DNA from: Himantopus leucocephalus
Lineage: Eukaryota; Chordata; Aves; Charadriiformes; Recurvirostridae
Assembly: GCA_003993805.1 (NCBI GenBank)
Contig: RSEF01000002.1
Location: 76,449,519-76,513,518 of the forward strand
Direction of reading: 5' to 3'
DNA: 64,000 nt
Positions 51,131 to 59,900 of the stretch are shown piece by piece. The translations under genes and the position numbers were made by a program. Numbering within the stretch: position 1 is the first letter of the stretch; each line of letters starts with the position of its first letter. Under the pieces are notes generated by a model, which saw only the letters and a program-made list of their open reading frames with translations, was not told where the DNA came from and ran no database searches.

Positions 51131-53376
51131 GAAGATATCATGCTTTTCTCCATCATATAAATACACTGCATTCCGATAGGTGATTTTATTAATCAATCTT
51201 TGTACCAAGTAGCTTTGGTTTATTGCACTGTCATAATTTCACCTCTACACTACAGGATTCCTTTAGACAAAAAAGGCAACCAAGCATACATCCCATAAAA
51301 CAATAAAATATAGCTAGGGTTGTTGTTATGAGGAATGAGGTTGTTGCAAATTCCACATAAACCAGGAATTTATGCCAGGAGCTCTTCAAAGTACTTTGGC
51401 TGGCCTTCCAAGAATCTGGAAATGTTAACACTAAGGCTAAGGAAGCTTGATTTTTCCCCCCCCTCCTCCCTGTAAACAAGGTGATATTTCTCTGTGTCCC
51501 AGCTTCAAGTCCTCTGAGCTGTGTCAGGGTGCCGACAGACGGGATGCTCGTTCTGCAACGGGAGGCTTGCTCTGCAACAGGGTGAAGTTCACCAGTTTCC
51601 ACCACTGTCATGTTGTCCCAGCCCTGAGGCCGCTCGCTCTGCGTTACGGCAGGGATCAAACTGCTCCTGTCAGAGGAGGCCAAAGCCATCTTTTCTGCTC
51701 CTCCTCCCCAAACTGTTGAGAACCCAGGTTATAACGGTACGCAATTTCCTTAATAGAACTCAGTGAATGTGGAAAAAATAAGCCAGAAGAACATTGATTC
51801 ATTCTGTTCTTGAATGCAACTTATCTTTTAAATGGTATCTTTTTGTCTTCTAGCAAAGAGGCACCACGAATGTCCTATGTCTTCTCTCTGAGGTCAAAGC
51901 GGCACTGTTGGAGAAACCATGCTTGACCACAAAAAATAGTGTCTCGTGAAGCCTTGCACAGGAGAGAGAGACTTGCCTCTGTCATCTTAACTTCAGCGTT
52001 TACTCATGTGTAGGCTCCACCACGCAGCTGGAATATTTCTTTGCAATCTCTCTCATTTCCCCATTCAAACCAAAACCATTTCACAAGAATATGTAAAGGC
52101 ATTTCTATTATTTGAAAAATGTTTTTCCATGAAGTTTTGCTTCAGTAGTACTTATTTCATCAAAAATTTATTTCTTAACTCCTAGAAATGCATTTTCTTT
52201 CCTTTTTTTTATCCTCAGCCTACAGTACTCAAAAACAGTCTCTCGAGGATCACTGTTTCAAGGGTGGGAGAAATTCTACTATGTAGAAATACGTAACTCT
52301 TGAGGAATATGCTACCTTTGAATTTTTCTAGTTCCAAAAAACACCTCAGGATATAGGAGCAGCCCAGAAGAGGCATTTGGGATGAAAATGTTTGGTCAGC
52401 TTGAGTGAGGGTTGTCACCTCTTCTTACGGGCTTTTCATTGTACTGTATGATTTTGTCCTGTTTCTACAGATCTCCTCATTCACAGTGCACCTGTTTCCT
52501 TCTCTAAGGGCCCTTCTTTTCCCTCCCATCTCTTCCCAGTTTTCAATTTTTTGCTTTCTTCAGTCAAATTTCTCTTTCCTCAAAACTTCAACTTGAGACC
52601 TCCGTTCCCAAACTCCTCTTCCCCTCTCCATTTCTCCCTGCCAACCCCAAGCCATGCCGAGGCCTTTTCCCCTTTGTGGGAAAAGAGAGCGAGTGGTTGG
52701 TAGCTGGGAGTTTCTAGCAGACCTGTCTCAAACAATCCCGTTGCAGAAGAAATCTAGGAAGGGTAGGAAGCAACCCATCATGCTAAATCGTGAGCTCAGG
52801 ACATGAAAAGGAAGCACAGAGAAAGTAGATCAGGTTTCCACAGGGTAAGCGCAGAAGTACCGGCCTAAGCAAGAGCAGATGGGGACAAACACAAAAAAGC
52901 CAATACAACAAATAAAACTTAACTAGCAAGAGCATCACAAGTAACAAGAAATCATTCGGTAAGTACATCAGTGGTAAGAGGAAGTCAAAAGCGAGTGGAT
53001 TACTCATCAGAGAGAGAAAGCTATTGACTGACGCTGAGAAGGCTCAGAGTGCCTCAGGCCTTTTTTTGCACCAGCCTTGGCTAAAGGAGGTCACTTGTGA
53101 TCAGGTGATTGACATAGTATGTATTAATGACAAGGGAATGAGGTTTCAGCCCAGACTGGGACGGAAACAGTTACAAGACTACTTAGATAACTTAAAGGTG
53201 TTCAAACCAACAGGCTGGCTGGACTTCACGCCAGGCTGCTGAAGGAAGTGGCTCAAACAGCACTGGAAACACTAGTGTTTATCTCCGAGAGTTCCGCGAA
53301 GATGTCCAAGGACCCTGCCGACAGAAAAAGGCAAAACTGGTGCCTATCTTTAAAAAGGGCATTTAAAAAGAAATAA

Positions 53377-53476
53377 NNNNNNNNNNNNNNNNNNNNNNNN
53401 NNNNNNNNNNNNNNNNNNNNNNNNNNNNNNNNNNNNNNNNNNNNNNNNNNNNNNNNNNNNNNNNNNNNNNNNNNNN
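53377..53476. other. Assembly gap (100 N)
   Basis: Exactly 100 Ns inside the CR1 remnant. Most of the reverse-transcriptase core would lie here if present. A repeat-induced contig break is plausible. Confidence 0.97.
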
Positions 53477-53577
53477 GCTGGCCAAACTTCCTTTGGCGAT
53501 AGAGGAACAGACCTTGTTACAGGTGAAAGGAGCAAGGGCACTTTCGTTCATAAATGAGGGAATTCACTTTATGTGAA

Positions 53578-53705
53578 AAAGTTGGGCAGTGGGTACAAAA
53601 CTGTGGAAACAGGGGTTGTCAGTGGTTTGCTGGCAAGCGGANAAAGTTGGGCAGTGGGTACAAAACTGTGGAAACAGGGTTTGTCAGTGGTTTGCTGGCA
53701 AGCGG
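53578..53705. repeat. 63-bp duplicate around a single N (likely false duplication)
   Basis: Copies at 53578-53640 and 53643-53705 differ by one base (GGGG versus GGGT context) and flank the N at 53642. As at 2.4 and 30.3 kb this points to unmerged contig ends, so the CR1 remnant is artificially lengthened by 65 bases. Confidence 0.82.
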
Positions 53706-54240
53706 GTGAATTACAAATGCAATTTCAAAGGGATCTGTCCTGGGATGTTTCATTAGCGGCCTTCAGAGATGGCATTAATCGGGGAGCGACTGCAAGTACA
53801 TTGGAGGATGAAATAAGAATTCAAAATAATCCTAAGAAATTGCTTGGAAAGCACAGAACGTGACTGAGAAGCGACAAGAGGAGCTGGTTTTGCAGGCAGG
53901 GTTAACCCCCTGCACACAGGCACCGCTTAGCGCAGCTGAGGGGAAACCAGAGAAGAGCTGGTGGCAATGGGTGGCCGAGGAGACAGCAGGAGAGGTGGAC
54001 AAACCGCAGCTGGTTGTCATAAAGAAAACATGGCGCAGGGAGACGATAACGGCCATCAGGTATAAAAAGACACTGCAACATAGGAAGAGAAAGAGGAGAC
54101 TTCCCTGGGCAGGGAGCACCAGGTTCACATTTCAGCAAGGAAAATTCAGGTCAGACAGGAGGATGAGGTGGTGCCTGGGGAGGCTGCAGGGCCGCGGGGG
54201 CACTGGGGATCCCTCAGAGCAGGGCTGAGGGAAGCCCTAC

Positions 54241-54779
54241 AAGAGGCATCCAGAGCCACCAGTAAATGGGAAACCTTTTTGGTGTCCTATGCAAGAAAAG
54301 GAGCTAAAGGGAAGAAGATCTAAGGAGTTAATGGTGTACAATAACTGGCTTGCAGAGAGGGGAGCAAGTAAATGAAAATCCACCAACAACTCGCTCTTCC
54401 ATTTATATTCGGTAATGACGCCAGTCGTCTTCTAATGCACACAAGTATTTTCTGCTCACTAGCCACGTTCATGTGTGCAAGCGTATATTGATCTGTTGTC
54501 TCTCTGCTTTCTTCCAAAGGAAAAAAATAACCGCACAGTTCAGTAATGCATGGGCTATGCTCCACGGTGAACACAGTCTGAGGCACTTCCATGTAAATTT
54601 AGCTTAACACAAAAATAACCTTCACAAGTTTGAACTGTCTATTCTACAATTAACTTTACAATTAATGCCAAGTGTTAATAGGATTATTATTTTTTTAAGC
54701 GTGTACTAATTTGACAGGCTGACTGAAACAACGCAGGTACATCTTCCCGCACCGCTCTGGGTCTCCACAAATGCCTCCT
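54241..54779. other. Spacer between the CR1 remnant and the CpG island
   Basis: Ordinary AT-rich sequence without a recognised feature. The composition switches sharply to C-rich at about 54,780. Confidence 0.5.
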
Positions 54780-54947
54780 TCGACTTCGCGTTCTTCCCTC
54801 CAGGTCTGTCCCCGCTCCAGGGTCGTGTGTGCCCCCGTCCGTCCCGTCCCCCCCACCACCCCCACCACCCCCCTTTCAGCCACCCCGGGTGCTCCCGCCA
54901 CTTGGCTCCCCGGTGCCCCGCCGCTCCCCCCGCCCAGCCAGCTGCAG

Positions 54948-55010
54948 CCGCGCTGCATTATTAAAGGCATACCCTGTAAATAATTGATATGGAAATAACA
55001 CCGCGCTGCA
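54948..55010. promoter_or_regulatory. AT-rich patch inside the CpG island, bounded by a 10-bp direct repeat
   Basis: The decamer CCGCGCTGCA occurs at 54948-54957 and again at 55001-55010. Between them lies about 43 bases of AT-rich sequence (TTATTAAAGGC ... TAAATAATTGATATGG), in sharp contrast to the surrounding GC-rich DNA. An AT-rich patch that survives in a CpG island suggests constraint, for example a homeodomain- or MEF2-like binding platform, but no function is demonstrated. Confidence 0.35.
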
Positions 55011-55126
55011 GAGACAGAGCACCTCCTCCTCGTCCTCCCCCCCCGTGTCCGTCCNCCCGTCCCTCTCCCTGCCCGCCCTACCTGCCCCGCCGGCGCGGCG
55101 GAGCGGAGCCGCGGGGCGGTGCGGAT

Positions 55127-55134
55127 CACGCGTG
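55127..55134. promoter_or_regulatory. CACGCGTG palindrome
   Basis: An 8-bp palindrome containing the GCGTG core (the xenobiotic-response-element core, overlapping an RCGTG hypoxia-type core) on both strands. It is an isolated short match in a CpG-rich context, where such words are common. Confidence 0.25.
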
Positions 55135-55646
55135 GGGCCGCCCCGCGCCCTCCCCGCCCCGCGGCGCCGTCCCGCCCCCGGCGGTGGCGGCGGCGGGTCC
55201 CTGCGCGGGGCGGGGAGAGGGGGGGGGGAGCCGAGCCGAGCCGAGCCGGGCCGGCGGCGCGGCGGGAGCAGGTGCGGCCGCCCGGCACCGCGGGGGCGGA
55301 GCGGAGGGCGGCGGGGCCGGGCCGGGCCGGCAGGTGGGGGCCGCCGGGGAGGCGGAGGGTGAGGAGCCGGGAGGGCCGCCCGCCTCTGGAGGTGCGGCCG
55401 GCGGCACGGCACGGCACGGCACGGCTGGGCGAGCGGGGCTGCCGCGGGAGGCGCACGGCGGCGGCCGTCCCCGCAGCCCGGGCCGCGGAGAGGCCCTCCG
55501 GTTGCAGAGGCAGATGTGCGGGACGGGGGGCTGCGAGGGGCCGGCGGGGGGGTGCCGGGGGCTGCCGCCGCCGCCGCTGCTGCTGCCGCGGCCGGGGGGG
55601 AACCTTTAGCTGTGCGGGGAGCGGGGAAGCGGCGTGGGGAGCTGTT

Positions 55647-55729
55647 ATTTTCTTCTCCTTCCTTCGCCTTCCCTCTCCTCCCTTCTCCTTCTTCTCCTCC
55701 TCCTCCTCCTCTTCCTCCTCCTCCTCCTC
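55647..55729. repeat. Long polypyrimidine tract with (TCC)n
   Basis: More than 80 bases of nearly pure pyrimidine, with a single G at about 55666, ending in a TCC/CTT microsatellite. Mirror-like purine-pyrimidine tracts in promoters can adopt triplex (H-DNA) structure. A second pyrimidine-rich tract follows at about 55,826-55,885. Confidence 0.8.
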
Positions 55730-55967
55730 ACCAAAACCGGGAGAGGAGGCGTGTTCGTAGACTCTCGCTGCACCGGTTTTGCTTGGTTTGTTGTTGCGGG
55801 GTTTGATTCGCAGGGTGGTGTATTTATTTTTTTTTCCTTTTTCTCTCTCCCCCCCCCCCAAATCCTTCTCCCCTCCCTCTCCTGTAGCCCACTGCATGCT
55901 CGGATCCGGCTGGATCCTTCCTTTTATTTTCGGCGGTGCCTCTCGGCGGGGGGAAGGGAGGGCTGGG

Positions 55968-55982
55968 ATGAGTGCAGCTTGA
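55968..55982 (+). promoter_or_regulatory. Upstream ORF, 4 amino acids
   Basis: ATG AGT GCA GCT TGA in a GGG-ATG-A context, about 390 bases before the main start. It matters only if transcription begins upstream of it, which is unknown. Confidence 0.35.
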
Positions 55983-56020
55983 CGCACAGGCGAAGGGGAG
56001 GGAGGGGAGAAGGATCGGGG

Positions 56021-56072
56021 AAGGNGGGGGGGGGGGGGGGGAAGGGGGGGGGGGGGGGGGGGGGGGGGGGGG
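56021..56072 (+). repeat. Poly-G tract in the presumed 5' leader
   Basis: Nearly uninterrupted Gs with an N at 56025 and one AA interruption. If transcribed it would be an RNA G-quadruplex-prone block about 300 nt before the start codon. The true length is uncertain because of the N and homopolymer error. Confidence 0.8.
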
Positions 56073-56259
56073 TCACACACCGCCGGCAGCTGCAGCGGTT
56101 CGTGGCCGCAGGGTGCGGGTGAGGAAGGCGGCGGGGCGAGGGGCGCGCTCGGTGCCTTCCCCCTTTCTTCGCCCCTCTCCTTCCTCCCCGCCTCTCCCTC
56201 CCCATCCGTCTCCTGCCGGGTCCGGCGGGGAGCGTGTGTGCCATATATTACGTTGTAAG

Positions 56260-56309
56260 GTGTGTGTGTGTGCGCGGAGGAGAGGGAAGGAAGGAAGGAA
56301 GGAAGAAGG
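56260..56309. repeat. (GT)n and (GGAA)n microsatellites
   Basis: A GT run at about 56260-56275 is followed by GGAA repeats at 56283-56305. GGAA repeats are clustered ETS-core words. Both lie within about 110 bases of the start codon and are probably length-variable. Confidence 0.8.
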
Positions 56310-56340
56310 ACGGACTACCGAGGGAGCCGGGGCTGCNCCT

Positions 56341-56346
56341 ATGTGA
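56341..56346 (+). promoter_or_regulatory. Start-stop element (AUG-UGA) upstream of SLC22A23
   Basis: ATGTGA is a minimal uORF, a start codon followed at once by a stop. It lies 28 nt before the main ATG and in a different frame. Its context (CCT before, T at +4) is weak. In known cases such elements can stall ribosomes and lower translation of the downstream ORF. An N at 56337 lies four bases upstream. Confidence 0.5.
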
Positions 56347-56368
56347 GCCCCCCCCCCCGGGCGGCTGG

Positions 56369-56920
56369 ATGGCGATAGACCGGCGCCGTGAGGCGGGCGG
56401 CGGGGGCCGGCCGCTGCCGGAGGAGAACGGCTCGGTGCCGGGGGCCGCGGGGGGGGTCGCCGCCGCCGCCCCCCCCGCCGCCGCGGGGCAGCCCCCCGCC
56501 AACGCCGCCGGGGTCGGGGCCGAGATCCAGCCGGTGCCGGTGCCGCCGCCCGCCGCCGCCTGCAGCCCGCTGCTCCTCGACTACGACGGCTCGGTGCTGC
56601 CCTTCCTCGGGGGGCTGGGCGGGGGGTACCAGCGGACCCTGGTGCTGCTCACCTGGGTGCCGGCCCTCTTCATCGGCTTCAGCAAGTTCTCGGACTCCTT
56701 CCTCCTGGACCAGCCCGACTTCTGGTGCCGGCAGGCGGACGGGCAGGGCAACTGGAGCGGGTCCCTGGCGCCGGGCCACGCCAACCGCAGCGGCAACGGC
56801 AGCGTCTTCCCCCCCACGCCCGGGCTGCCCACCCCGCCGGGGGGCAACGCCACCGAGTGCGACTGCCACGAGTGGCACTACCGCATCAGAGCCGGCCTCG
56901 TCCAAAACGTCGTGAGCAAG
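56369..56920 (+). CDS. SLC22A23: Solute carrier family 22 member 23, exon 1 (partial CDS)
   Basis: This is the first coding exon of an orphan SLC22-family major facilitator transporter, a 12-helix plasma-membrane protein whose substrate is not established. The 184 codons start with MAIDRRREA, as I recall for vertebrate orthologs, which decided the start; the ATG has T at -3 and G at +4. Residues 10-65 form a low-complexity Gly/Ala/Pro tail, presumably cytoplasmic. The segment LLLDYDGSVLPFLGGLGG (68-85) and the following YQRTLVLLTWVPALFIGFS are the most recognisable family sequence; the first membrane helix spans about 88-106. Residues 107-184 are the start of the large extracellular loop, with DQPDFWC (114-120), N-glycosylation sequons at N128, N139, N143 and N160, and the CDC pair (164-166). 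The exon ends with AGLVQNVVSK at a phase-0 GT donor. In orthologs the next exon continues with WDLVC. The remaining 11 helices lie outside the window. The exon is extremely GC-rich, as is typical of CpG-island first exons. I am confident of the family and the paralog. Confidence 0.95.
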
Positions 56921-56926
56921 GTGAGA
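56921..56926 (+). other. SLC22A23: Splice donor of SLC22A23 exon 1
   Basis: AAG|GTGAGA fits the U1 donor consensus closely and coincides with the end of protein similarity at VVSK. The open frame continues past it to 57121, but that tail is proline/arginine-rich, crosses an N and has no family similarity. Confidence 0.92.
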
Positions 56927-59900
56927 AAGGCGCCCTCAGCGCCACCNCCCCCCCCCCGGCCCTCGCGGACCCCCCCCCTCGGTCCTATCCCGGCCCCACT
57001 CGGGCACCCGCTCTTTCCAAGCCGAAGGGAGCAGCTGGACACCATGCGGATCTGGCCCCGGGTGGATCAGGCGCCCCGTGGGTTGCCCTCCCACCGGGAA
57101 GAAATCCCGCATCCCCTGTAATCCTTTCCCTCGCTGGGTGTCACGCCGGGTGTGCGTCCCTGTGGGTTTGTACCTGGGCGCTGGTTGTGGCACTGAGCTG
57201 CAAAGTTATGTCCTGAAACGGGGTCCCAGGCGGCTCTTTGGGATCCCAGCTATGGCAGCTGTCCTGCCGCCGCGGGACGCAGGTGTCCGTGGGAAAGACG
57301 CTGCAGGCGAGTGTCACCAGCTCGTGAGGGGAAAGGGTTGTGGAGAAGGCTGCAGTTGCGATATCGTTCGTCTTTGTGCCAGTGTGCTAAAGCGGCCGTA
57401 CAAACCAAAAACCAGGTTGTTTTTTGGGGAAGCTGATGAGGTGGTCACTTTTGGGGAGGAAAACGAGACAAAGTTCTGCTGAATTCTTCTTGTTTTCTAC
57501 TTATTCCCTCGATAACCGTTGTGGTAGAGCAATAAAAGAAGAAATGTCTCGCACAAGTTGTTGTACTCCAGAGGCAGAAAGTGCACGCTGCTGTGTTTTG
57601 TGTTTCCTAACATAATGGCTAATATGGAAAATTTCTAGCGAGGAGGGCTGTGCCGCTTTCTGCTCTTACTTCATGTTTGCGGAGTAGCGCATGCAAAAAA
57701 CCACCTTGCCTTTTCACCTGACAGCTTTTGCTTGTTCGTGGTACCAGCCCCGCGAAAGCCCTGCCAGCTGTGGATGGGCCTTGTCAGCATTAACAGGCGA
57801 CTGGGGCTCTTGGAAATGTAAAATGAAACTGTTACACCAGGAAAGTAGTTCCCTTAATCTCAAGACCCCCCCCCTAAGATCAGCAAAAATTACTTCCTGC
57901 CTGGGAGCAGTGTTTTGGATTAACTGTGTTTATCTAGTTGGGAGAAAGAAATGCAGCGCGAATCAGATGACCGGCATGATTGTGCTTTGGTCAGCCGGCA
58001 CCCGTTCTTACTTAATCATTGAAAACCATTTCAGTTTCTCTGTGTGTCCCTTGAAAGCAACAGGGAAAAAGTAGGTAAACCAAATCCCTAAAAATCTTGA
58101 ACCCAGAATGGATTAAAAAAAAAAAAAAAAAAGCAACCCAGTTACACTCCTTCCATGAGAAAAACACAGCCACATGGTGGACTTGAATGGTTTGTGATGT
58201 AGAAGTGCATAATGAAATTTGACATTTAAAAGAGGCAGATTTTCTTCTGTTTATAACCAGAAACTGATTCATATATTTTTAGGGTTTAACACCGATGCTT
58301 AACCATGAAAAAAATTATCTTGCAATANACATGCTACAGTGTTTAAAAAAAAAAAAAAAAAAAAATCTAAGTGTTTGAGTCTTTTGAAGGTCATCATCAA
58401 GTTGGCCACAAAAGGTCGAGGGAGAGTTAATTTGCTATCTTGCATGCTTCTTTAAAAATAATGAAAAAAGTGTTCTTTGGAAGAACTTGTGGTAAAGGGC
58501 AGATCAATTTTCAGGGATAAATAAACAGCTGTGGTCCCTGCTGTCTTGTTTTCTATTAGAAAGAATAATAATCATCTTTTGAGACTATGGGTTTTTCCAG
58601 TGTGGAGTTTTTTATTTTTGTTGTATGCTCACTTCCGAAAACTTGGCAGCTTTTTTGCTTTGATTTGTAATCCCATGTAATTATAATTAGGCTGTTTTCT
58701 CGGGGTCAGGATTCCTCCTTAGTTTGTGCTTTGCTTTTGTTTTGGGGGTTTTCTGGATGGGTGTGCTGTCTGTTTTTATGCTAATGAAGAAAGAGAGGAA
58801 AAACCCAGGCAGAACATCAGTGTGGCTTAATTTGGACTTATTTTTGCATAAACCCCTAGGAGCTCTGATACTGTGGGAGCAATTCTCGTAACTGCTGACT
58901 CTTTCCTTGTGAGAGAGCACTGCCCTGGATGAATTCAGAAGACTGGATGTTCAGCTCTCCCTTAACTCCCCTCAAAAATACATTTGTTTCTGTAATGTAT
59001 TATGCAATGTTCTCATCTTTCTAAATAGAGTTTTATTAAATCTTAGTCTAATATACGCTCATCTGTGTAGTAGCCAGGGGTTATATTGAAATATCATAAA
59101 GAGAGCCAAAAGTATATTAATAAAAAATGCACTTTTCTTTGGCCGGTAAATCCCCTTGTTCTCATCTTCAGCGGTCCAAAGCTGATCGCTGCTGGATGCT
59201 CCATCACTGCTTTGTCTCCAGAAATGATGAAACAATTGGGGTTATTTAGCACAAAGTGTATTTCCTGCTCTGCATTTTGGTGATGTATGTGCACGTGAGG
59301 CGTCACTGGCCCCCGTTCCTTGGGAGCAGATAGCTGTCCTTAAACTACGTTAGGTTTCCCTGTCTCCGTAGGCTCTCTCCTAATGGTACCCTTCATCAGG
59401 CGTTGTCTGTCCGTCCCTGCTTCCTCAGCTCTCCCTGCCCTGGTGCCCGCTTTTTCCCAGCTTGTGTCATGCTTGGGATGGATGGAGTGGAGATGTTGCT
59501 GCTTCCAGCCCTGCTCTATGCTATGTTTAGCCCCCGCTTCTCTTTGAGTCTTCGCTGCAGCCAGAGGTGCCCTTGCACCTTTCTTGAAGAGTGGCATTGC
59601 CACGCTAGGCGCTGCCATTACCCTGACCTCCTCGGCTGAGTCGCTGGGAACGGTGCTTTTTATAGTGCTGCCAGTCATTAGAACTGGAAATGGTAATAAA
59701 GGACATACTGCTTATTATTTAACACTGTTAAAATACATATAGCGAAGAGGTCAGATGCATAATTTAGCCGCAGGGATTCCAGTGGCCATATTAAATCACC
59801 CATCTGAGCTAATGTCCTGACTTGGTACATAAATCTTGGACTTTATCTTGGTTTGTACATAAATATCTTCCTTTAGGACAATTCACTTGTAAGTCTTTTT

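Larger units (their letters stand above)
45272..52980. other. Intergenic stretch with two CR1 3' ends
   Basis: It contains CR1 3' fragments at about 47.6 kb (minus) and 51.1 kb (plus), TTTAA-rich low-complexity runs (48605-48647 and 50321-50352), and no gene I can support. Confidence 0.55.
53010..54240 (+). mobile_element. Degenerate CR1-type LINE ORF2 remnant
   Basis: The sequence carries the hallmarks of CR1 ORF2 around the reverse transcriptase. Residues readable in one frame (53024-53242) include TDAEKAQ near the start, then QDYLDNLKVFKPTG, equivalent to the linker before the 'GPDGIHPRVLKE' motif. The motif itself is broken by a small indel and followed by a stop. The DNA GTGCCTATCTTTAAAAAGGG (53340-53359) corresponds to the 'PIFKKG' block. 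After the gap, CTGTCCTGGGATGTTTCATT (53737-53756) and GCAAGTACATTGGAGGATGA with AGAATTCAAAATAATCCTAA (53791-53836) match the 'QGSVLGP' and 'ADDTKLGG..' surroundings. From about 53,850 similarity is weak until CAGCAAGGAAAATTCAGGTC (54133-54152), which resembles a block near the C-terminus of ORF2. Frameshifts, stops and a missing RT core show that the element is dead. It is also broken by the 100-N gap and a likely false duplication. It ends only a few hundred bases before the SLC22A23 CpG island. Confidence 0.72.
54780..57300 (+). promoter_or_regulatory. CpG island and presumed promoter of SLC22A23
   Basis: GC content and CpG density rise abruptly and stay high through exon 1 and the first few hundred bases of intron 1. 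Sp1-type GC boxes are visible on both strands: CCCCGCCCC at 55152-55160, GGGGCGGGG at 55207-55215, and GGGGGCGGA at 55292-55300. No convincing TATA box at a suitable distance stands out, so a dispersed CpG-island promoter is likely. The exact transcription start cannot be read from the sequence. Short GC pentamer repeats occur: (GAGCC)4 at 55228-55247 and (GGCAC)4 at 55403-55422. Single Ns at 55055, 56025, 56337 and 56947 show that assembly of the island is imperfect. Confidence 0.85.

Noticed and set aside
51231..51689. 152-codon minus-strand ORF with a hydrophobic stretch
   Set aside because: One possible membrane segment near its end, but no homology I recognise and a chance-level length.
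54989..55760. Overlapping plus-strand ORFs of about 200 codons in the CpG island
   Set aside because: Low-complexity GC-driven frames in several phases at once, with no family similarity.
54695..56080. 461-codon minus-strand ORF antisense to the SLC22A23 promoter
   Set aside because: The frame is open because GC-rich DNA lacks stop codons. The product is Pro/Arg/Gly low-complexity and crosses two Ns.
56921..57121. Read-through of the SLC22A23 frame past exon 1
   Set aside because: A strong GT donor lies exactly where family similarity ends, and the downstream frame is low-complexity and crosses an N.
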